Shown: positions 16,516 through 26,085, numbered from the stretch's first letter. The stretch is DNA of 64,000 bases from Variovorax fucosicus (GCF_030316825.1 NZ_JASZYU010000001.1:372001-436000); one strand, 5' to 3'. Notes: generated by a model from the letters alone, not told the origin. Program-made: numbers and translations.

Positions 16516-17199
16516 CTACGCCGCGAGCGTCGTCGCCGAGCGCTGCAGGGTGTGATAGCCGTATTTCTTCCGGGCTTCGGCCAGCGGCATGCCGTCCAGT
16601 GCGGCTTCGAGGATCTGCGCCTCGACGACCCGGGTCTCCAGGGCCTTGGTGAGCACCTCCTGCATGCGCAGGCGAGGCACCACGACGACGCCATCGGCAT
16701 CGCCGATCACAAGGTCGCCCGGGCATACGCGCACGTCGCCGAGCATCACCGGCTGCTCATAGGCTTCGACCTGCACCCGATCCTTGCCGGTGCGCATGAA
16801 CTTGCCGCAGGCATAGAGCGCGTAGCCGGCTTCGTCGGCTTCGGCCGTATCGCGGCACACGCCGTGCACCACGGTTCCACCGATCCGCTTGTGAACAGCG
16901 AGCTGGCTCAGGATGCCGCCCCAGACGGTGCAGTCCAGCCTGCCTGCGTTGTCCAGCACGGCCACGCTGCCGGGCAACAGGCGATCGATGAAGTCCCCCA
17001 CGGTGCCCGGCTGGAAGCGGTCGATCGGCGCGAAGCGAACCGTGAACGCCTGGCCGAAAAGCCGGGCCGGCCCGGCGACCGGTCGGATGCCCAAGGCACT
17101 GCCGGGCAGATTGAAAAAGTCGAGGGCGTCGGACACCTCGGCGGTCGAGAGCGAGCGGCTTTGCGAGAGCCATTGCGGCTCGTTCACATCGGAAGTCAT
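16516..17199 (-). CDS. RraA family aldolase-type protein
   Basis: 227 residues from the ATG at 17199. WGGILSQLAVHKRIGGTVVHGVCRD carries the Arg-Asp pair of the HMG/CHA aldolase family, and CPGDLVIGDADGVVVVPR is the conserved C-terminal strand pair. It shares only the family core with the second RraA-type gene at 14809-15447, so the two are not a recent duplication and may form a heteromer or act on different substrates. First gene of the operon, divergent from a LysR gene by 93 bases. Confidence 0.83.
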   Translation of the reverse strand: MTSDVNEPQWLSQSRSLSTAEVSDALDFFNLPGSALGIRPVAGPARLFGQAFTVRFAPIDRFQPGTVGDFIDRLLPGSVAVLDNAGRLDCTVWGGILSQLAVHKRIGGTVVHGVCRDTAEADEAGYALYACGKFMRTGKDRVQVEAYEQPVMLGDVRVCPGDLVIGDADGVVVVPRLRMQEVLTKALETRVVEAQILEAALDGMPLAEARKKYGYHTLQRSATTLAA

Positions 17200-17292
17200 G
17201 GTTGTCTCCAGGGGTGGAAGTGGCAGGACTCGATGCTGAGTTAAGGCAACCACGAATGCAAACAACGATTTCTGACGATAAGATCAATATTT

Positions 17293-18189
17293 ATGAACTT
17301 GAAGCCGCTGCGATTCTTTTGCGAGGTCGTGGAAACCGAGAGTGCGAACCTTGCTGCCACCAGGCTGCACGTTGTGCCCGCCGCGGTCAGCATGCAGATT
17401 GCGCAGCTGGAGGGCCTGCTCGGCGGCAAGCTGTTCGACCGGTCCACGCGGCCCATGAAGCTGACGCCACTCGGGACGTTTTTCTATCCGAAGGCCAAGG
17501 CACTGCTGTCGGACTCGCAGCGCTTGCTGGAAGAGGCCAAGGACCTCACGCTGGGCCGCATCGGATGGCTGAGCATCGGATTCACACGCTCGACGATCTT
17601 TTCCGTGCTGCCGAACGCGGTGTTCAGCATGAGCGTCAGCGCGCCCAAGGTGCGAATCGATCTCACCGAAATCCTCACGGAGCATCAGGGCGAAGCCTTG
17701 CGCAGCGGACTGATCCACGTCGGCCTGGCCCGAGCGATCGGGCCCTTCGACGCGGAAGACGATCTGGAGTGCACCCCCCTGTTCACGGACCCGCTGTTGG
17801 TGGCCCTGCCATCGGTCAGCCCGCTGGCGCGACGCAAGCGCCTGAACCCGGGAGATCTCGCCGGGCTCCCCTTCATCAGCTACCCCAAGGATCCCAACAG
17901 CAGCTTTTCCCGGCACACCCTCCAGGCGCTGGAAGAGGCCGGGATCAAGCCGCGAGTCGCCTATGAAGCGAAGGAGATCCACACGGCGCTGTGCCTGGTC
18001 GCCGCAGGGCTGGGCTTTGCGCTGGTCGGCAAGTCCGTTGCGGACAACAACCGCAGCGACGTGCGCTTTCTCCCCGTCAAGGGCGTCAAGACAACTGCGA
18101 ACGTTTTTGCGATCCGTCGGAAAGACACTCAACACCAGCTCGTGGATGCTTTCCTCGACATCGTGCTGATGCAGTCATTGGCACGCTAG
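17293..18189 (+). CDS. LysR family transcriptional regulator
   Basis: 298 residues. HTH at residues 1-60 (PLRFFCEVVETESANLAATRL, PAAVSMQIAQLE), effector domain from about 90 (LSIGFTRSTIFSVLPNAV). The protein belongs to a different LysR branch from those at 6025 and 12202. Divergent from the RraA/Bug operon and its probable regulator. Confidence 0.9.
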   Translation: MNLKPLRFFCEVVETESANLAATRLHVVPAAVSMQIAQLEGLLGGKLFDRSTRPMKLTPLGTFFYPKAKALLSDSQRLLEEAKDLTLGRIGWLSIGFTRSTIFSVLPNAVFSMSVSAPKVRIDLTEILTEHQGEALRSGLIHVGLARAIGPFDAEDDLECTPLFTDPLLVALPSVSPLARRKRLNPGDLAGLPFISYPKDPNSSFSRHTLQALEEAGIKPRVAYEAKEIHTALCLVAAGLGFALVGKSVADNNRSDVRFLPVKGVKTTANVFAIRRKDTQHQLVDAFLDIVLMQSLAR

Positions 18190-18217
18190 CGGCCGATTCG
18201 CCGGGAAGGCCAGCGCG

Positions 18218-19528
18218 TCAGCCGGCCTTCATCGCGAGCGGTGCGGCAACTGCCAATGCCTGCTGGATCTCCAGCGTGACACGGAGAAAGCGGCGAACGT
18301 CCGCGACCGAGTTGCAATGAAGCGGCGAGACGCGGACTGCGCCTTCGAGGCCGAACGAATCGAGCATGCGTTTCGAATAGAGGCTCGTGGCGACGCGCTC
18401 ATAGACGATGACACCCCGCTTCTCGTACTCGCGAACTGCCTGCGCATGTTCGAGGTTGTCGATGCCGATGGCCAGGATCAGGTCGCGCTTCGTCAGGTCT
18501 TCGTAGTCCAGGAAAACCTTGACGCCGTCCATGCGGCGCAGGCCCGGCGTGCCGTCGTCGCCATCGAGCATGTGCGAGAGCAAGGCGCGCTCGTGCAGTT
18601 CGATCTTCTGGATGCCGGTGACGAAGAGCGCGCGGCGATCGTCGCTCGGGGCGAACTGCGCACCGAGCCAGCACACGTAGTTCACGATCTCGGTCACCAC
18701 CGCAAATTGCCACGTGGCGGCGCTGCCCAGATCCCAGAAGTCTTTCTTTTTCCCGGCGAGCTTGTGGTGCGGCAGCACCGATGCGCGCTCGGAGAGCCAC
18801 GACATGCCCGACCCGCGGCATCCGAAGAACTTGTAGGGCGCGATGTTGATGCCATCGATGGGCGTCTTCTGAAGGTCGATGAGGCCATGCGGCGCATGCT
18901 GTACCGCGTCGACCACGATGTAGAGATCCGGCTTGATGCGTCGCGCCCGCTCAACGATCTGCTGAATGTCCAGCTTGGCACCCGAGATGTTGGAAGCGTA
19001 GATCACGCTCAGCAGTGCCGTGTCCTTGTCGACCAGCCCGACGATTTCGTCGACGTCGACACCGCCCGTGACCGGGTTCGACTTTGCGACGCGAAGCTCC
19101 TTGCCAAGCCGCCCGGCATAGAGCGACATGGCATCGAATGAAGACGGATGCTCGAGCGCGGTCGTCACCATGTTCGTGCCGGGAACATGCTCGGCAATGG
19201 CGCGAACCATGTCGAACATTCCGCCCGACGCGGTGAGCGAGGCGTACACGCTGCCGCCCTTCGCATTGAGGATGGTGCGGACATCGTCCGTGCCGCGGGC
19301 CTGGACGGCCTGCAGGAACAGCGCCAGTTCGTGGATGCGTTCCGGGTTGTCGGGCAAGGCGTCGATGCGCGCGAATTGTTCGACCGCGGCCTTCAGGCGA
19401 AAGGAGCCGCCCGCGTTGTCGAAGTACAGCCGCTCACGGCCTGTCATGTCGTGGTCGACGTAGTGAAATCGGCCCTTGATTTCCTGCATCAAGGCATCGG
19501 AGAAGAGTTCGCCCTTGGCGGCATTCAT
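18218..19528 (-). CDS. Class V aminotransferase-fold PLP enzyme
   Basis: 436 residues from the ATG at 19528, which has AGGA eight bases upstream; an ATG at 19537 is the alternative. Fold type I PLP enzyme of the cysteine desulfurase / isopenicillin-N-epimerase group: LYFDNAGGSFRL, TTALEHPSSFD, VVDAVQHAPHGLIDL (aspartate and histidine of the PLP site) and INIAPYKFFGCRGSGMSW with the Schiff-base lysine. No cysteine-bearing IscS/SufS loop seen, so desulfurase activity is doubtful. Reaction unknown. Convergent with one LysR gene and divergent from another at 19663, the likelier regulator. Confidence 0.83.
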   Translation of the reverse strand: MNAAKGELFSDALMQEIKGRFHYVDHDMTGRERLYFDNAGGSFRLKAAVEQFARIDALPDNPERIHELALFLQAVQARGTDDVRTILNAKGGSVYASLTASGGMFDMVRAIAEHVPGTNMVTTALEHPSSFDAMSLYAGRLGKELRVAKSNPVTGGVDVDEIVGLVDKDTALLSVIYASNISGAKLDIQQIVERARRIKPDLYIVVDAVQHAPHGLIDLQKTPIDGINIAPYKFFGCRGSGMSWLSERASVLPHHKLAGKKKDFWDLGSAATWQFAVVTEIVNYVCWLGAQFAPSDDRRALFVTGIQKIELHERALLSHMLDGDDGTPGLRRMDGVKVFLDYEDLTKRDLILAIGIDNLEHAQAVREYEKRGVIVYERVATSLYSKRMLDSFGLEGAVRVSPLHCNSVADVRRFLRVTLEIQQALAVAAPLAMKAG

Positions 19529-19586
19529 TGGCTGCATCCTGGTCAAGCGTGAAGAGAATCCAGCGTGATTTTCCGATTCGCCGAAG

Positions 19587-19603
19587 ATATCCAAAAGCGA
19601 TAT
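19587..19603. promoter_or_regulatory. Candidate LysR operator, ATATC-N7-GATAT
   Basis: An inverted repeat with 5-base arms, ATATC and GATAT around a 7-base spacer, lies between the divergent aminotransferase (start 19528) and LysR (start 19663) genes. Partial further copies of the half-site (CGATA, CGATTCGAT) follow at 19608-19621. Position and symmetry fit a LysR site; binding is inferred. Confidence 0.35.
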
Positions 19604-19662
19604 TTCTCGATACGATTCGATGACAAAAAGAGTTCAACGAACGCAACTGCCCTGCTCTCCCC

Positions 19663-20589
19663 ATGATGACCTTCAAGCAGTTGGAAGCCCTCTACTGGAT
19701 CGGCCAGCTGGGCAGCTTTGCCCTCGCGGCCAACAAGCTCCACACCTCGCAGTCGGCAGTTTCCAAGCGCGTGCACGAACTCGAAATGGTGTTCGACACC
19801 GAGCTGTTCGATCGAACCCAGCGCTCCGCTCGCCTCACCGACAAGGGCGAGGAAATGTTCTTGCTGGCCAAGAGCCTGCTCGACCAGCGCGACGCGGCCG
19901 TCGAGCAGTTCAGCCGCCTCGAGGTGATCGAGCGGCGCGTGCGCATCGGCGTGACCGAACTCACGGCCATGACCTGGTTTCCGCGCTGGGTCGAACTGAT
20001 CCAGCAGGACTACCCCAAGGTCTCGCTGGAGCCCGACGTGGACAGCAGCGTCAACCTGCGCGAGAAGGTGCTGGCCGACGAGCTGGACCTGATCGTCGTG
20101 CCCGATGCGTTTGCCGAGACGCGCATTCCCAGCAAGGCCGTCGGACAGGTCGAGAGCGCATGGATGTGCAAGCCGGGCTTCGTGACGGAAGAAGGACCGA
20201 TCCGCCTGCATGAGCTTGCCGGGCATCGCATGCTGATCCAGGGGCGCAAGTCCGGTACGGGCCTGCTCTACGACAGCTGGATGAAAGACCTGGGCATCCA
20301 GCCTGCGAAGCCCATCGTCATCCACAACCTGGTGGCGCTCATCGGCCTGACCATTGCCGGATTGGGCGTGAGCTACCTGCCCAAGAGCGCAGTGGGCCGC
20401 ATGATCGATGCCGGCTCGCTCAGGGTCCTCGACGTCACGCCGGCCCTGCCCCCGGTCACCTACGTGGCGATGTACAAGGGCGAACACCGCAGCGCGCTGC
20501 TTGCATCGATCATCACGCTGGCGCAAGGCTGCTGCGACTTCACCCGGATGTTCCAGGGAACAGATGAGGGCAGCGCCGGCGCAACCTGA
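19663..20589 (+). CDS. LysR family transcriptional regulator
   Basis: 308 residues; a second ATG follows immediately at 19666. HTH in residues 2-62 (FKQLEALYWIGQLGSFALAANKL, SQSAVSKRVHELE), effector domain from about 90 (VRIGVTELTAMTWFPRWVELI). Probably regulates the divergent aminotransferase gene. The downstream neighbour, an amino-acid-type solute receptor, is convergent with it. Confidence 0.9.
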   Translation: MMTFKQLEALYWIGQLGSFALAANKLHTSQSAVSKRVHELEMVFDTELFDRTQRSARLTDKGEEMFLLAKSLLDQRDAAVEQFSRLEVIERRVRIGVTELTAMTWFPRWVELIQQDYPKVSLEPDVDSSVNLREKVLADELDLIVVPDAFAETRIPSKAVGQVESAWMCKPGFVTEEGPIRLHELAGHRMLIQGRKSGTGLLYDSWMKDLGIQPAKPIVIHNLVALIGLTIAGLGVSYLPKSAVGRMIDAGSLRVLDVTPALPPVTYVAMYKGEHRSALLASIITLAQGCCDFTRMFQGTDEGSAGAT

Positions 20590-20607
20590 GCGCAGCGCCG
20601 CGGCGCA

Positions 20608-21501
20608 TCAGACACCCTTGTTGTTCGGATTCTTGTAGATCTCTTTCACCGGCTCCGTCATCGGGAAGTTCAGGTTCGCGTTGGTCGGCGGGATCGGCTT
20701 GGTGAACCACTTGGCGTAGATCTGGTTGATCGCACCGGACTTCATCAGATCGGTGACGGTCTTGTCGACGAGTTCCTTGAACTGCGGATCTTCCTTGCGG
20801 TACATGATCCCGTACGGTTCCTGGCGCAGCGATTCGGTGGTCAGGATCTTGAAGTCGCCCGGTGTCGGCGAGGTGGCGATCAACCCTGCCAATTGCACGT
20901 CGTCGAGGATGTAGGCCACGGTGCGGTCCGACGCCAGCAGCAGAAAGCCGTCGGCCGTGTCCTTGGCGGCAAGTTCTTCGACCTCGATGTTTCCGCTCTT
21001 GCGATAGCCGCGCAGCAGTTGCACGCCGGTACTGCCGGAAACCGTCGAGACCTTCTTGCCGTTCAATTCGGCCAGCGTGTTGATGCCGGAGCTTTTCTTG
21101 ACCGCGGCCGTGATGTTCGTGACGAAGTGGCTCGGCGCAAAGGCCACCTGCTGCTGCCGCTGGACCGTGTTGGTGGTCGTGGCGCAGTCGAGGTCCACCG
21201 TGCCGTTGGTCAACAGCGGAATGCGGTTGGTGGAGGTGAGGATGGTGTAGTTCACCTTCAGCTCGGGCATGCCGAGCTTGGCCTTGATCGCGTCCACGAT
21301 CTTCATGCAGATGTCATTGGTGAAGCCGACCGGATCACCGCCGCCGCCCGGCTTGTACGAGAACGGAACCTGGCTGTCGCGCCCACCGATCTGAACGGTG
21401 CCGCTCGCCTTGATTTTGCTCAGCGTATCGCTCTGTGCCAGGGTGGCGGAACACGCCACTGCAGCGACCAGGCCAACGGCCATTGGAAAAGAAAATTTCA
21501 T
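20608..21501 (-). CDS. ABC transporter substrate-binding protein, amino acid type (GltI-like)
   Basis: 297 residues with a signal peptide (about 1-22, ending TLAQ). SBP_bac_3 fold: TLSKIKASGTVQIGGRD, FSYKPGGGGDPVGFTNDICMKIVDAI, DLDCATTTNTVQRQQQVAFAPSHF and KTVTDLMKSGAINQIYAKWF. This is the glutamate/aspartate receptor subgroup. No permease or ATPase genes adjoin it, so it must share a transporter encoded elsewhere or is an orphan receptor. Confidence 0.9.
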   Translation of the reverse strand: MKFSFPMAVGLVAAVACSATLAQSDTLSKIKASGTVQIGGRDSQVPFSYKPGGGGDPVGFTNDICMKIVDAIKAKLGMPELKVNYTILTSTNRIPLLTNGTVDLDCATTTNTVQRQQQVAFAPSHFVTNITAAVKKSSGINTLAELNGKKVSTVSGSTGVQLLRGYRKSGNIEVEELAAKDTADGFLLLASDRTVAYILDDVQLAGLIATSPTPGDFKILTTESLRQEPYGIMYRKEDPQFKELVDKTVTDLMKSGAINQIYAKWFTKPIPPTNANLNFPMTEPVKEIYKNPNNKGV

Positions 21502-21647
21502 TTCGCGCTCTCGTGTGAGTTGAAGAATCCCGTCGCTGTCTCGGCCCGGATTGCAGCGCGATCAGAGGCAGGCACCCGCGGATTCTGGAAGTGCTCACAC
21601 TTTTCTAAAAGCGATTAATTTTCACGCTGATAGACAACCAAAAGAGA

Positions 21648-23450
21648 TTACCCCTCCTCGTACCAGCGCTCCTTGCCCAGCATCACGCGATGATGGCCGT
21701 GTCCCGAGGGCATCATCGGAAAACAGTTCTCCTGTGCGGCGACCTGCACGTCGAGGAAGAACGGCCCGTCGTACGCAAGGCATTCGGCCAGTGCCCCTTC
21801 GAGATCGGCCGGGTCGGACACGCGCCGCGCGCCCCAGCCGAAGGCCTTGGCCAGCGCGACGAAATCGGGCAGCGCCTCGTTCCAGCTGTGGCTCAGCCGG
21901 TTGCCATGGTTCAGCTCCTGCCATTGCCGCACCATGCCCATGTAGCCGTTGTTCGACAGCACCAGCTTCACCGGCGTGCGGTGCTGCACCGCGGTCGAGA
22001 GCTCCTGGATGTTCATCAGCACCGAGGCATCGCCGCTCACGCACACCACCAGCGCATCGGGGTGCGCAATCTGCGCGCCAATGGCAGCGGGCAGGCCGTA
22101 GCCCATGGTGCCGGCACCGCCCGAGGTGAGCCAGCGGCCCGGCCGCTCGAAGCGCAGGTACTGCGCGGCCCACATCTGGTGCTGACCGACGTCGGTGGAC
22201 ACGATCGCGTCGCGGCCCTCGACGGCCTGCTGCAGCGTCGCCATCAACTGCTGCGGCAGGATCACATCGGCACGCGGCGCGAAGTCGAAGCAGCGCGCGG
22301 CCCGCCAGCGCGCGATGCGCTGCCACCAGGGCGCCAGGCGCTGCGGCGGCAGCCCCTGCAGCTCGGGCATGGCAAGCAGTGCGTCGAGCACCGCGCCGCA
22401 GTCGCCGACCATCGGCACATCGACCTTCACCACCTTGTTGATGCTGCCTGGGTCGATGTCGATGTGGATCTTGCGCGCATGCGGGCAGAACTCGTCGAGC
22501 TTGCCGGTCACGCGGTCGTCGAAGCGGGCGCCGATGCACACCACCAGGTCGGCCTCGTGCATGGCCAGGTTGGCTTCGAGGGCGCCATGCATGCCGAGCA
22601 TGCCGATGAAATGCGCGTCAGATGCGGGGAACGCGCCCAGGCCCATCAGCGTCAACGTGCAAGGCGCGTCGAGCCGGCGCACGAGCCGCGTGAAGGCCTC
22701 GCAGGCAGCGGCGCCGGAGTTGACCAGCCCGCCACCGCCATACACGACTGGCCGGCGCGCGGTAGACAGCAGATCCACCGCGCGTTGCAGGGTGCCGGCG
22801 GGCGGCATCGTCGGCGTGTGGGTCCGGCGAAAGGGTTTGGAGGGCTTGGAGGGTTTGGGCGATGCGACCGCCGACATGCCCAGCGGCGTGAGCTGCACGT
22901 CCTTCGGCACATCGATCAGCACCGGCCCCGGGCGCCCCGAGGCGGCAATGTCGAGGGCCCGGCGGATCACGGCCGGGATCTCGTCGGCCACGCGCGCCTG
23001 GTGGTTCCACTTGGTCACGGGCCGCGACATGCCGAGCGCATCGCTTTCCTGGAATGCGTTGGTGCCGATCACGCCGGTGGCAACCTGCCCGCTGATGCAG
23101 AGCACCGGGATCGAGTCGCTCATCGCATCGAGCAAGCCGGTGATGGTGTTGCCCACGCCCGGCCCTGAGGTGACCAGCACCACGCCGACGCGGCCCGTGG
23201 TGCGCGCATAGCCTTCCGCGGCATGCACGGCCGCCTGCTCGTGCCGCACCAGCACATGGCGCAGCCGCGGCTCGCCGTGCAACGCGTCGTAGAGCGGCAG
23301 CGCGGCGCCGCCGGGGTAGCCGAAGATCGTGTCGACGCCGCACGCTATCAGCGTGTCGAGCAAGGCGACCGCGCCGTTGCGCAGGCGGGTCGGGGGGATC
23401 GGCGTGGCCGGTGGGACCGGCAAAGGGCGTTCGGGGGAAAGCAGTTCCAT
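21648..23450 (-). CDS. Acetolactate synthase large (catalytic) subunit
   Basis: 600 residues, slightly longer than usual because of a proline-rich N-terminal tail of about 25 residues. ThDP/FAD enzyme: [18 protein letters not shown] with the catalytic glutamate, [19 protein letters not shown], and the ThDP metal motif from GDASVLMN to LSNNGYMGM (GDA in place of GDG). Condenses two pyruvates or pyruvate plus 2-oxobutyrate in branched amino acid synthesis. No small regulatory subunit gene (ilvH) follows, so it may be a second isozyme. Divergent from an Lrp-type gene 64 bases away. Confidence 0.9.
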   Translation of the reverse strand: MELLSPERPLPVPPATPIPPTRLRNGAVALLDTLIACGVDTIFGYPGGAALPLYDALHGEPRLRHVLVRHEQAAVHAAEGYARTTGRVGVVLVTSGPGVGNTITGLLDAMSDSIPVLCISGQVATGVIGTNAFQESDALGMSRPVTKWNHQARVADEIPAVIRRALDIAASGRPGPVLIDVPKDVQLTPLGMSAVASPKPSKPSKPFRRTHTPTMPPAGTLQRAVDLLSTARRPVVYGGGGLVNSGAAACEAFTRLVRRLDAPCTLTLMGLGAFPASDAHFIGMLGMHGALEANLAMHEADLVVCIGARFDDRVTGKLDEFCPHARKIHIDIDPGSINKVVKVDVPMVGDCGAVLDALLAMPELQGLPPQRLAPWWQRIARWRAARCFDFAPRADVILPQQLMATLQQAVEGRDAIVSTDVGQHQMWAAQYLRFERPGRWLTSGGAGTMGYGLPAAIGAQIAHPDALVVCVSGDASVLMNIQELSTAVQHRTPVKLVLSNNGYMGMVRQWQELNHGNRLSHSWNEALPDFVALAKAFGWGARRVSDPADLEGALAECLAYDGPFFLDVQVAAQENCFPMMPSGHGHHRVMLGKERWYEEG

Positions 23451-23514
23451 GGCTTCATTTTTCCGCCGATCGCGCAGAATAGGCTTCTTCTTTCCGCCTG
23501 TTTCAGCCCATTCC

Positions 23515-24006
23515 ATGAAAATCAGTCGTGCAAAACCCTCTTCCACCGAAGAATCATCGGATCAGGTCGATCTGGCCATCCTGCGCGTGTTGCGCGAGGA
23601 CTCGCGCCAGACGCTGCAGGAGATCGGCGCGATGGTCGGCCTGTCGCCGACGAGTTGCTGGACGCGCATCAAGAAGCTCGAGGCGCAGGGCGTGATCAAG
23701 CGTTATACGGTCGACCTCGACCCGGCGAAGCTGGGGTACAACGACTTTGTCATCGTGCAGCTCACGCTCGAAAGCCACACCGACGAAACGCTCTACGAGT
23801 TCGGCCGCGTGCTGGCCACCATTCCCGAGATCCAGGAGGCCTACCTGGTGTCGGGCGACTACGACTACTACATCCGCATCGCCGTGCGCGACACGCGCGA
23901 CTACGAACGGCTGCTGCGCGAAAAGCTCTACAAGATTCCGGGCATCCGTCACAGCAAGTCGAGCTTCGTGCTGCGCGTGCTGAAGGAAGCGAGCGTGCCG
24001 CTCTGA
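23515..24006 (+). CDS. Lrp/AsnC family transcriptional regulator
   Basis: 163 residues from the ATG at 23515. N-terminal winged helix ([39 protein letters not shown]) and a C-terminal RAM ligand-binding domain ([42 protein letters not shown]). Its position back-to-back with an acetolactate synthase gene suggests it senses an amino acid and controls that gene, as Lrp controls ilvIH in E. coli; here this is inference from position. Confidence 0.9.
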   Translation: MKISRAKPSSTEESSDQVDLAILRVLREDSRQTLQEIGAMVGLSPTSCWTRIKKLEAQGVIKRYTVDLDPAKLGYNDFVIVQLTLESHTDETLYEFGRVLATIPEIQEAYLVSGDYDYYIRIAVRDTRDYERLLREKLYKIPGIRHSKSSFVLRVLKEASVPL

Positions 24007-24016
24007 GCTTGCAGGG

Positions 24017-24655
24017 TCAGACGCGCTGCATGCTTTCCTGCGTCGCGCGGATGTAGCCGGTAATCGCGCACTCCACGTCGCCCACGAGTTCTTCCGTGCC
24101 GGGGCAGACTTCCTGCACCAACAGGGCCTGCTCGACCATCGCATCGAGGATCGAGAACGCATTGAACGCGGTGCGCACCGGGTCGAGCACTACCGGCCAG
24201 TCGGAAGACGCAACGAGGGCTTCGCGAAACAGGGCAACGAACTCACGGTAGATCTGGCGGTAGCTTGCGGGTGAGGAGAGGCGGCGCTCGAGGAACAGCA
24301 GCGCGCGCCATTCGTCGGCCTGGCCGAGCAGGCCTTGCACGTACGCTGCCACCACGGCGTGGATCGTCTGCCCGGTCGTGCGTGGAACAACCGACACCAT
24401 GGCGGCCTGCGCCAGGATCGCAGCTTGCTTGCGCATCCAGCTGCGAACGGTGACCGCGGCGATCGAATCCTTGCCTGGAAAGTACAGGTAGAGCGTGCCC
24501 AGGCCGACACCCGCGACACCTGCAATATCGCGCATCGACACCTTCTCGTAGCCGCGCTCGACCAGCAGCAGAACGAAGGCATCCTGGATCGCGCCGCTGG
24601 TCATCCAGGCCCGCGACTGCAAGGGCTTGCGCCGGGGTTTCACGATGGTGTTCAT
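24017..24655 (-). CDS. TetR family transcriptional regulator
   Basis: 212 residues from the ATG at 24655. TetR HTH at about residues 20-65 (AIQDAFVLLLVERGYEKVSMRDIAGVAGVGLGTLYLYFPGKDSI). The C-terminal ligand domain is divergent. Divergent from a Rieske oxygenase gene by about 200 bases, which it may repress. Convergent with the Lrp-type gene. Confidence 0.88.
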   Translation of the reverse strand: MNTIVKPRRKPLQSRAWMTSGAIQDAFVLLLVERGYEKVSMRDIAGVAGVGLGTLYLYFPGKDSIAAVTVRSWMRKQAAILAQAAMVSVVPRTTGQTIHAVVAAYVQGLLGQADEWRALLFLERRLSSPASYRQIYREFVALFREALVASSDWPVVLDPVRTAFNAFSILDAMVEQALLVQEVCPGTEELVGDVECAITGYIRATQESMQRV

Positions 24656-24862
24656 GCGTCTGGCGAGGCTCGCGGCATCAAGGGGTGTGCCCATCTTCGT
24701 GCTTCGCGGCGGCCGCGGCAAGGCGGCGCCAGCGAACGGCGCAAAGCTGAACATCCCGTCGTTTGCCCGCACGGTCTCCTCCGGTGCAAAACCCGAACAC
24801 GCCTGGCGCGCATCCGGCCTAAGCTGACGACCATGGCACCACCCGAGCACGAAGCGATCACG

Positions 24863-26074
24863 ATGAACACTCCGGCCACCGCGCCGATGCCGGCCACGCT
24901 GGCCGACCTGGTTCACCGCCTCGACCAGGCCCGGCTCACCGGCACGCGGGAGGAAGGCGACCAGGCCGCAACCGTGCCCACCAGCCACTACACGGATCCT
25001 CGGCACTGGCAGCACGAGCAGGCGTCACTGTTCGGGCAGTGGCCCATCGTCGCGGCCCACAGCTCGGAAGTCCCGGCCGGATCGGCGCTGCCGTTCGACG
25101 CGCTCGGGGTTCCGATCGTCCTGACCCGGGCGGCCGACGGCCGCGCGCGTGCGTTCTTCAACGTCTGCAGGCATCGCGGCATGGCGCTGGTCGGCGCCGA
25201 CGGCACCGAACCGGCCAAGGCCAGGCCCTGCAAGGCGCTGGTCTGTCCGTACCACGCCTGGACCTATGAACTCGATGGGCGGCTGCGGCACCGCCTGCAT
25301 GCGCAGACCTTCGATGGCATCGACCCGGCCACGTTGAACCTGGTCGAACTGCCTTGCGACGAAGCGGGCGGGCTGATTTTCGTGAAGCGCACGCCCGGCG
25401 CGGCCTTCTCGGCCGAGGCGTTCCTGCAGGGGCTGGACACGCACCTGCACTGGATGGGCCTGCCACGGATGACCGTGTTCCGCAAGGTCGACCGGGTGTA
25501 CCCGGCGAACTGGAAGCTCACGGTCGACGCGTTCCTGGAGGGCTATCACATCCGGGTGCTGCATCGCGACACGATCTACCCCTTCTTTGCCGATGCCTAC
25601 ACGGTCAACCTGCATGCAGGGCCGCACCAGGACTCGCTGGTGGCGCGGCGAACGGCCTTCGATGCCTTCGAGCCGCCGCGCGACCGCTACGAACTTTGCA
25701 AGCTGGCCACGCCGACACAGCTCGTGTTTCCGAACACCTTCCTCATCTGGCACCCCGACTACGTGAGCCTGATCGGCATGTTCTCGCCGGCGGTGGACCA
25801 GATCCGCTGGGTGCACACGATGCTGATCCCGCCAGACCGCACCGGCGAAGACTGGACTGCCCATTGGGAGAAGAGCTTCCGGCTCATCGAGCAGACGGTG
25901 TTCCAGCAGGAGGACATCGCCACCGCGGTGGCGATCCAGCGCGGCCTGTCCTGCGGCGCCAACACGGACTTCCACCTGGGCCGGCTCGAACACGAGGTGC
26001 TGCGTTTTCACCGCGGCATCGACGATGCCATCGACGGAACGCTGGCGCCCGCCGGCGGGGATCCGTCGTCATAG
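24863..26074 (+). CDS. Rieske-type aromatic ring-hydroxylating oxygenase, alpha subunit
   Basis: 403 residues from the ATG at 24863; an ATG at 24833 would add ten residues. Rieske centre: CRHRGM and CPYHAW, the two Cys-x-His / Cys-x2-His halves separated by 23 residues where about 16-17 is usual. Catalytic domain: WKLTVDAFLEGYHIRVLHRDT holds the two iron-binding histidines, and QQEDIATAVAIQRGL the acidic ligand region. No reductase, ferredoxin or beta subunit is adjacent. The substrate is unknown; aromatic acids and quaternary amines are both oxidised by such single-component alpha subunits. Confidence 0.86.
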   Translation: MNTPATAPMPATLADLVHRLDQARLTGTREEGDQAATVPTSHYTDPRHWQHEQASLFGQWPIVAAHSSEVPAGSALPFDALGVPIVLTRAADGRARAFFNVCRHRGMALVGADGTEPAKARPCKALVCPYHAWTYELDGRLRHRLHAQTFDGIDPATLNLVELPCDEAGGLIFVKRTPGAAFSAEAFLQGLDTHLHWMGLPRMTVFRKVDRVYPANWKLTVDAFLEGYHIRVLHRDTIYPFFADAYTVNLHAGPHQDSLVARRTAFDAFEPPRDRYELCKLATPTQLVFPNTFLIWHPDYVSLIGMFSPAVDQIRWVHTMLIPPDRTGEDWTAHWEKSFRLIEQTVFQQEDIATAVAIQRGLSCGANTDFHLGRLEHEVLRFHRGIDDAIDGTLAPAGGDPSS

Positions 26075-26085
26075 GGCGATGAGAT

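Noticed and set aside
16516..17199. RraA, regulator of RNase E activity
   Set aside because: The fold is shared, but the Arg-Asp aldolase pair, the operon with Bug receptors and the divergent LysR gene indicate a catabolic aldolase.
18218..19528. Cysteine desulfurase for iron-sulfur cluster assembly
   Set aside because: No catalytic cysteine loop and no isc or suf genes nearby; only the general PLP fold is shared.
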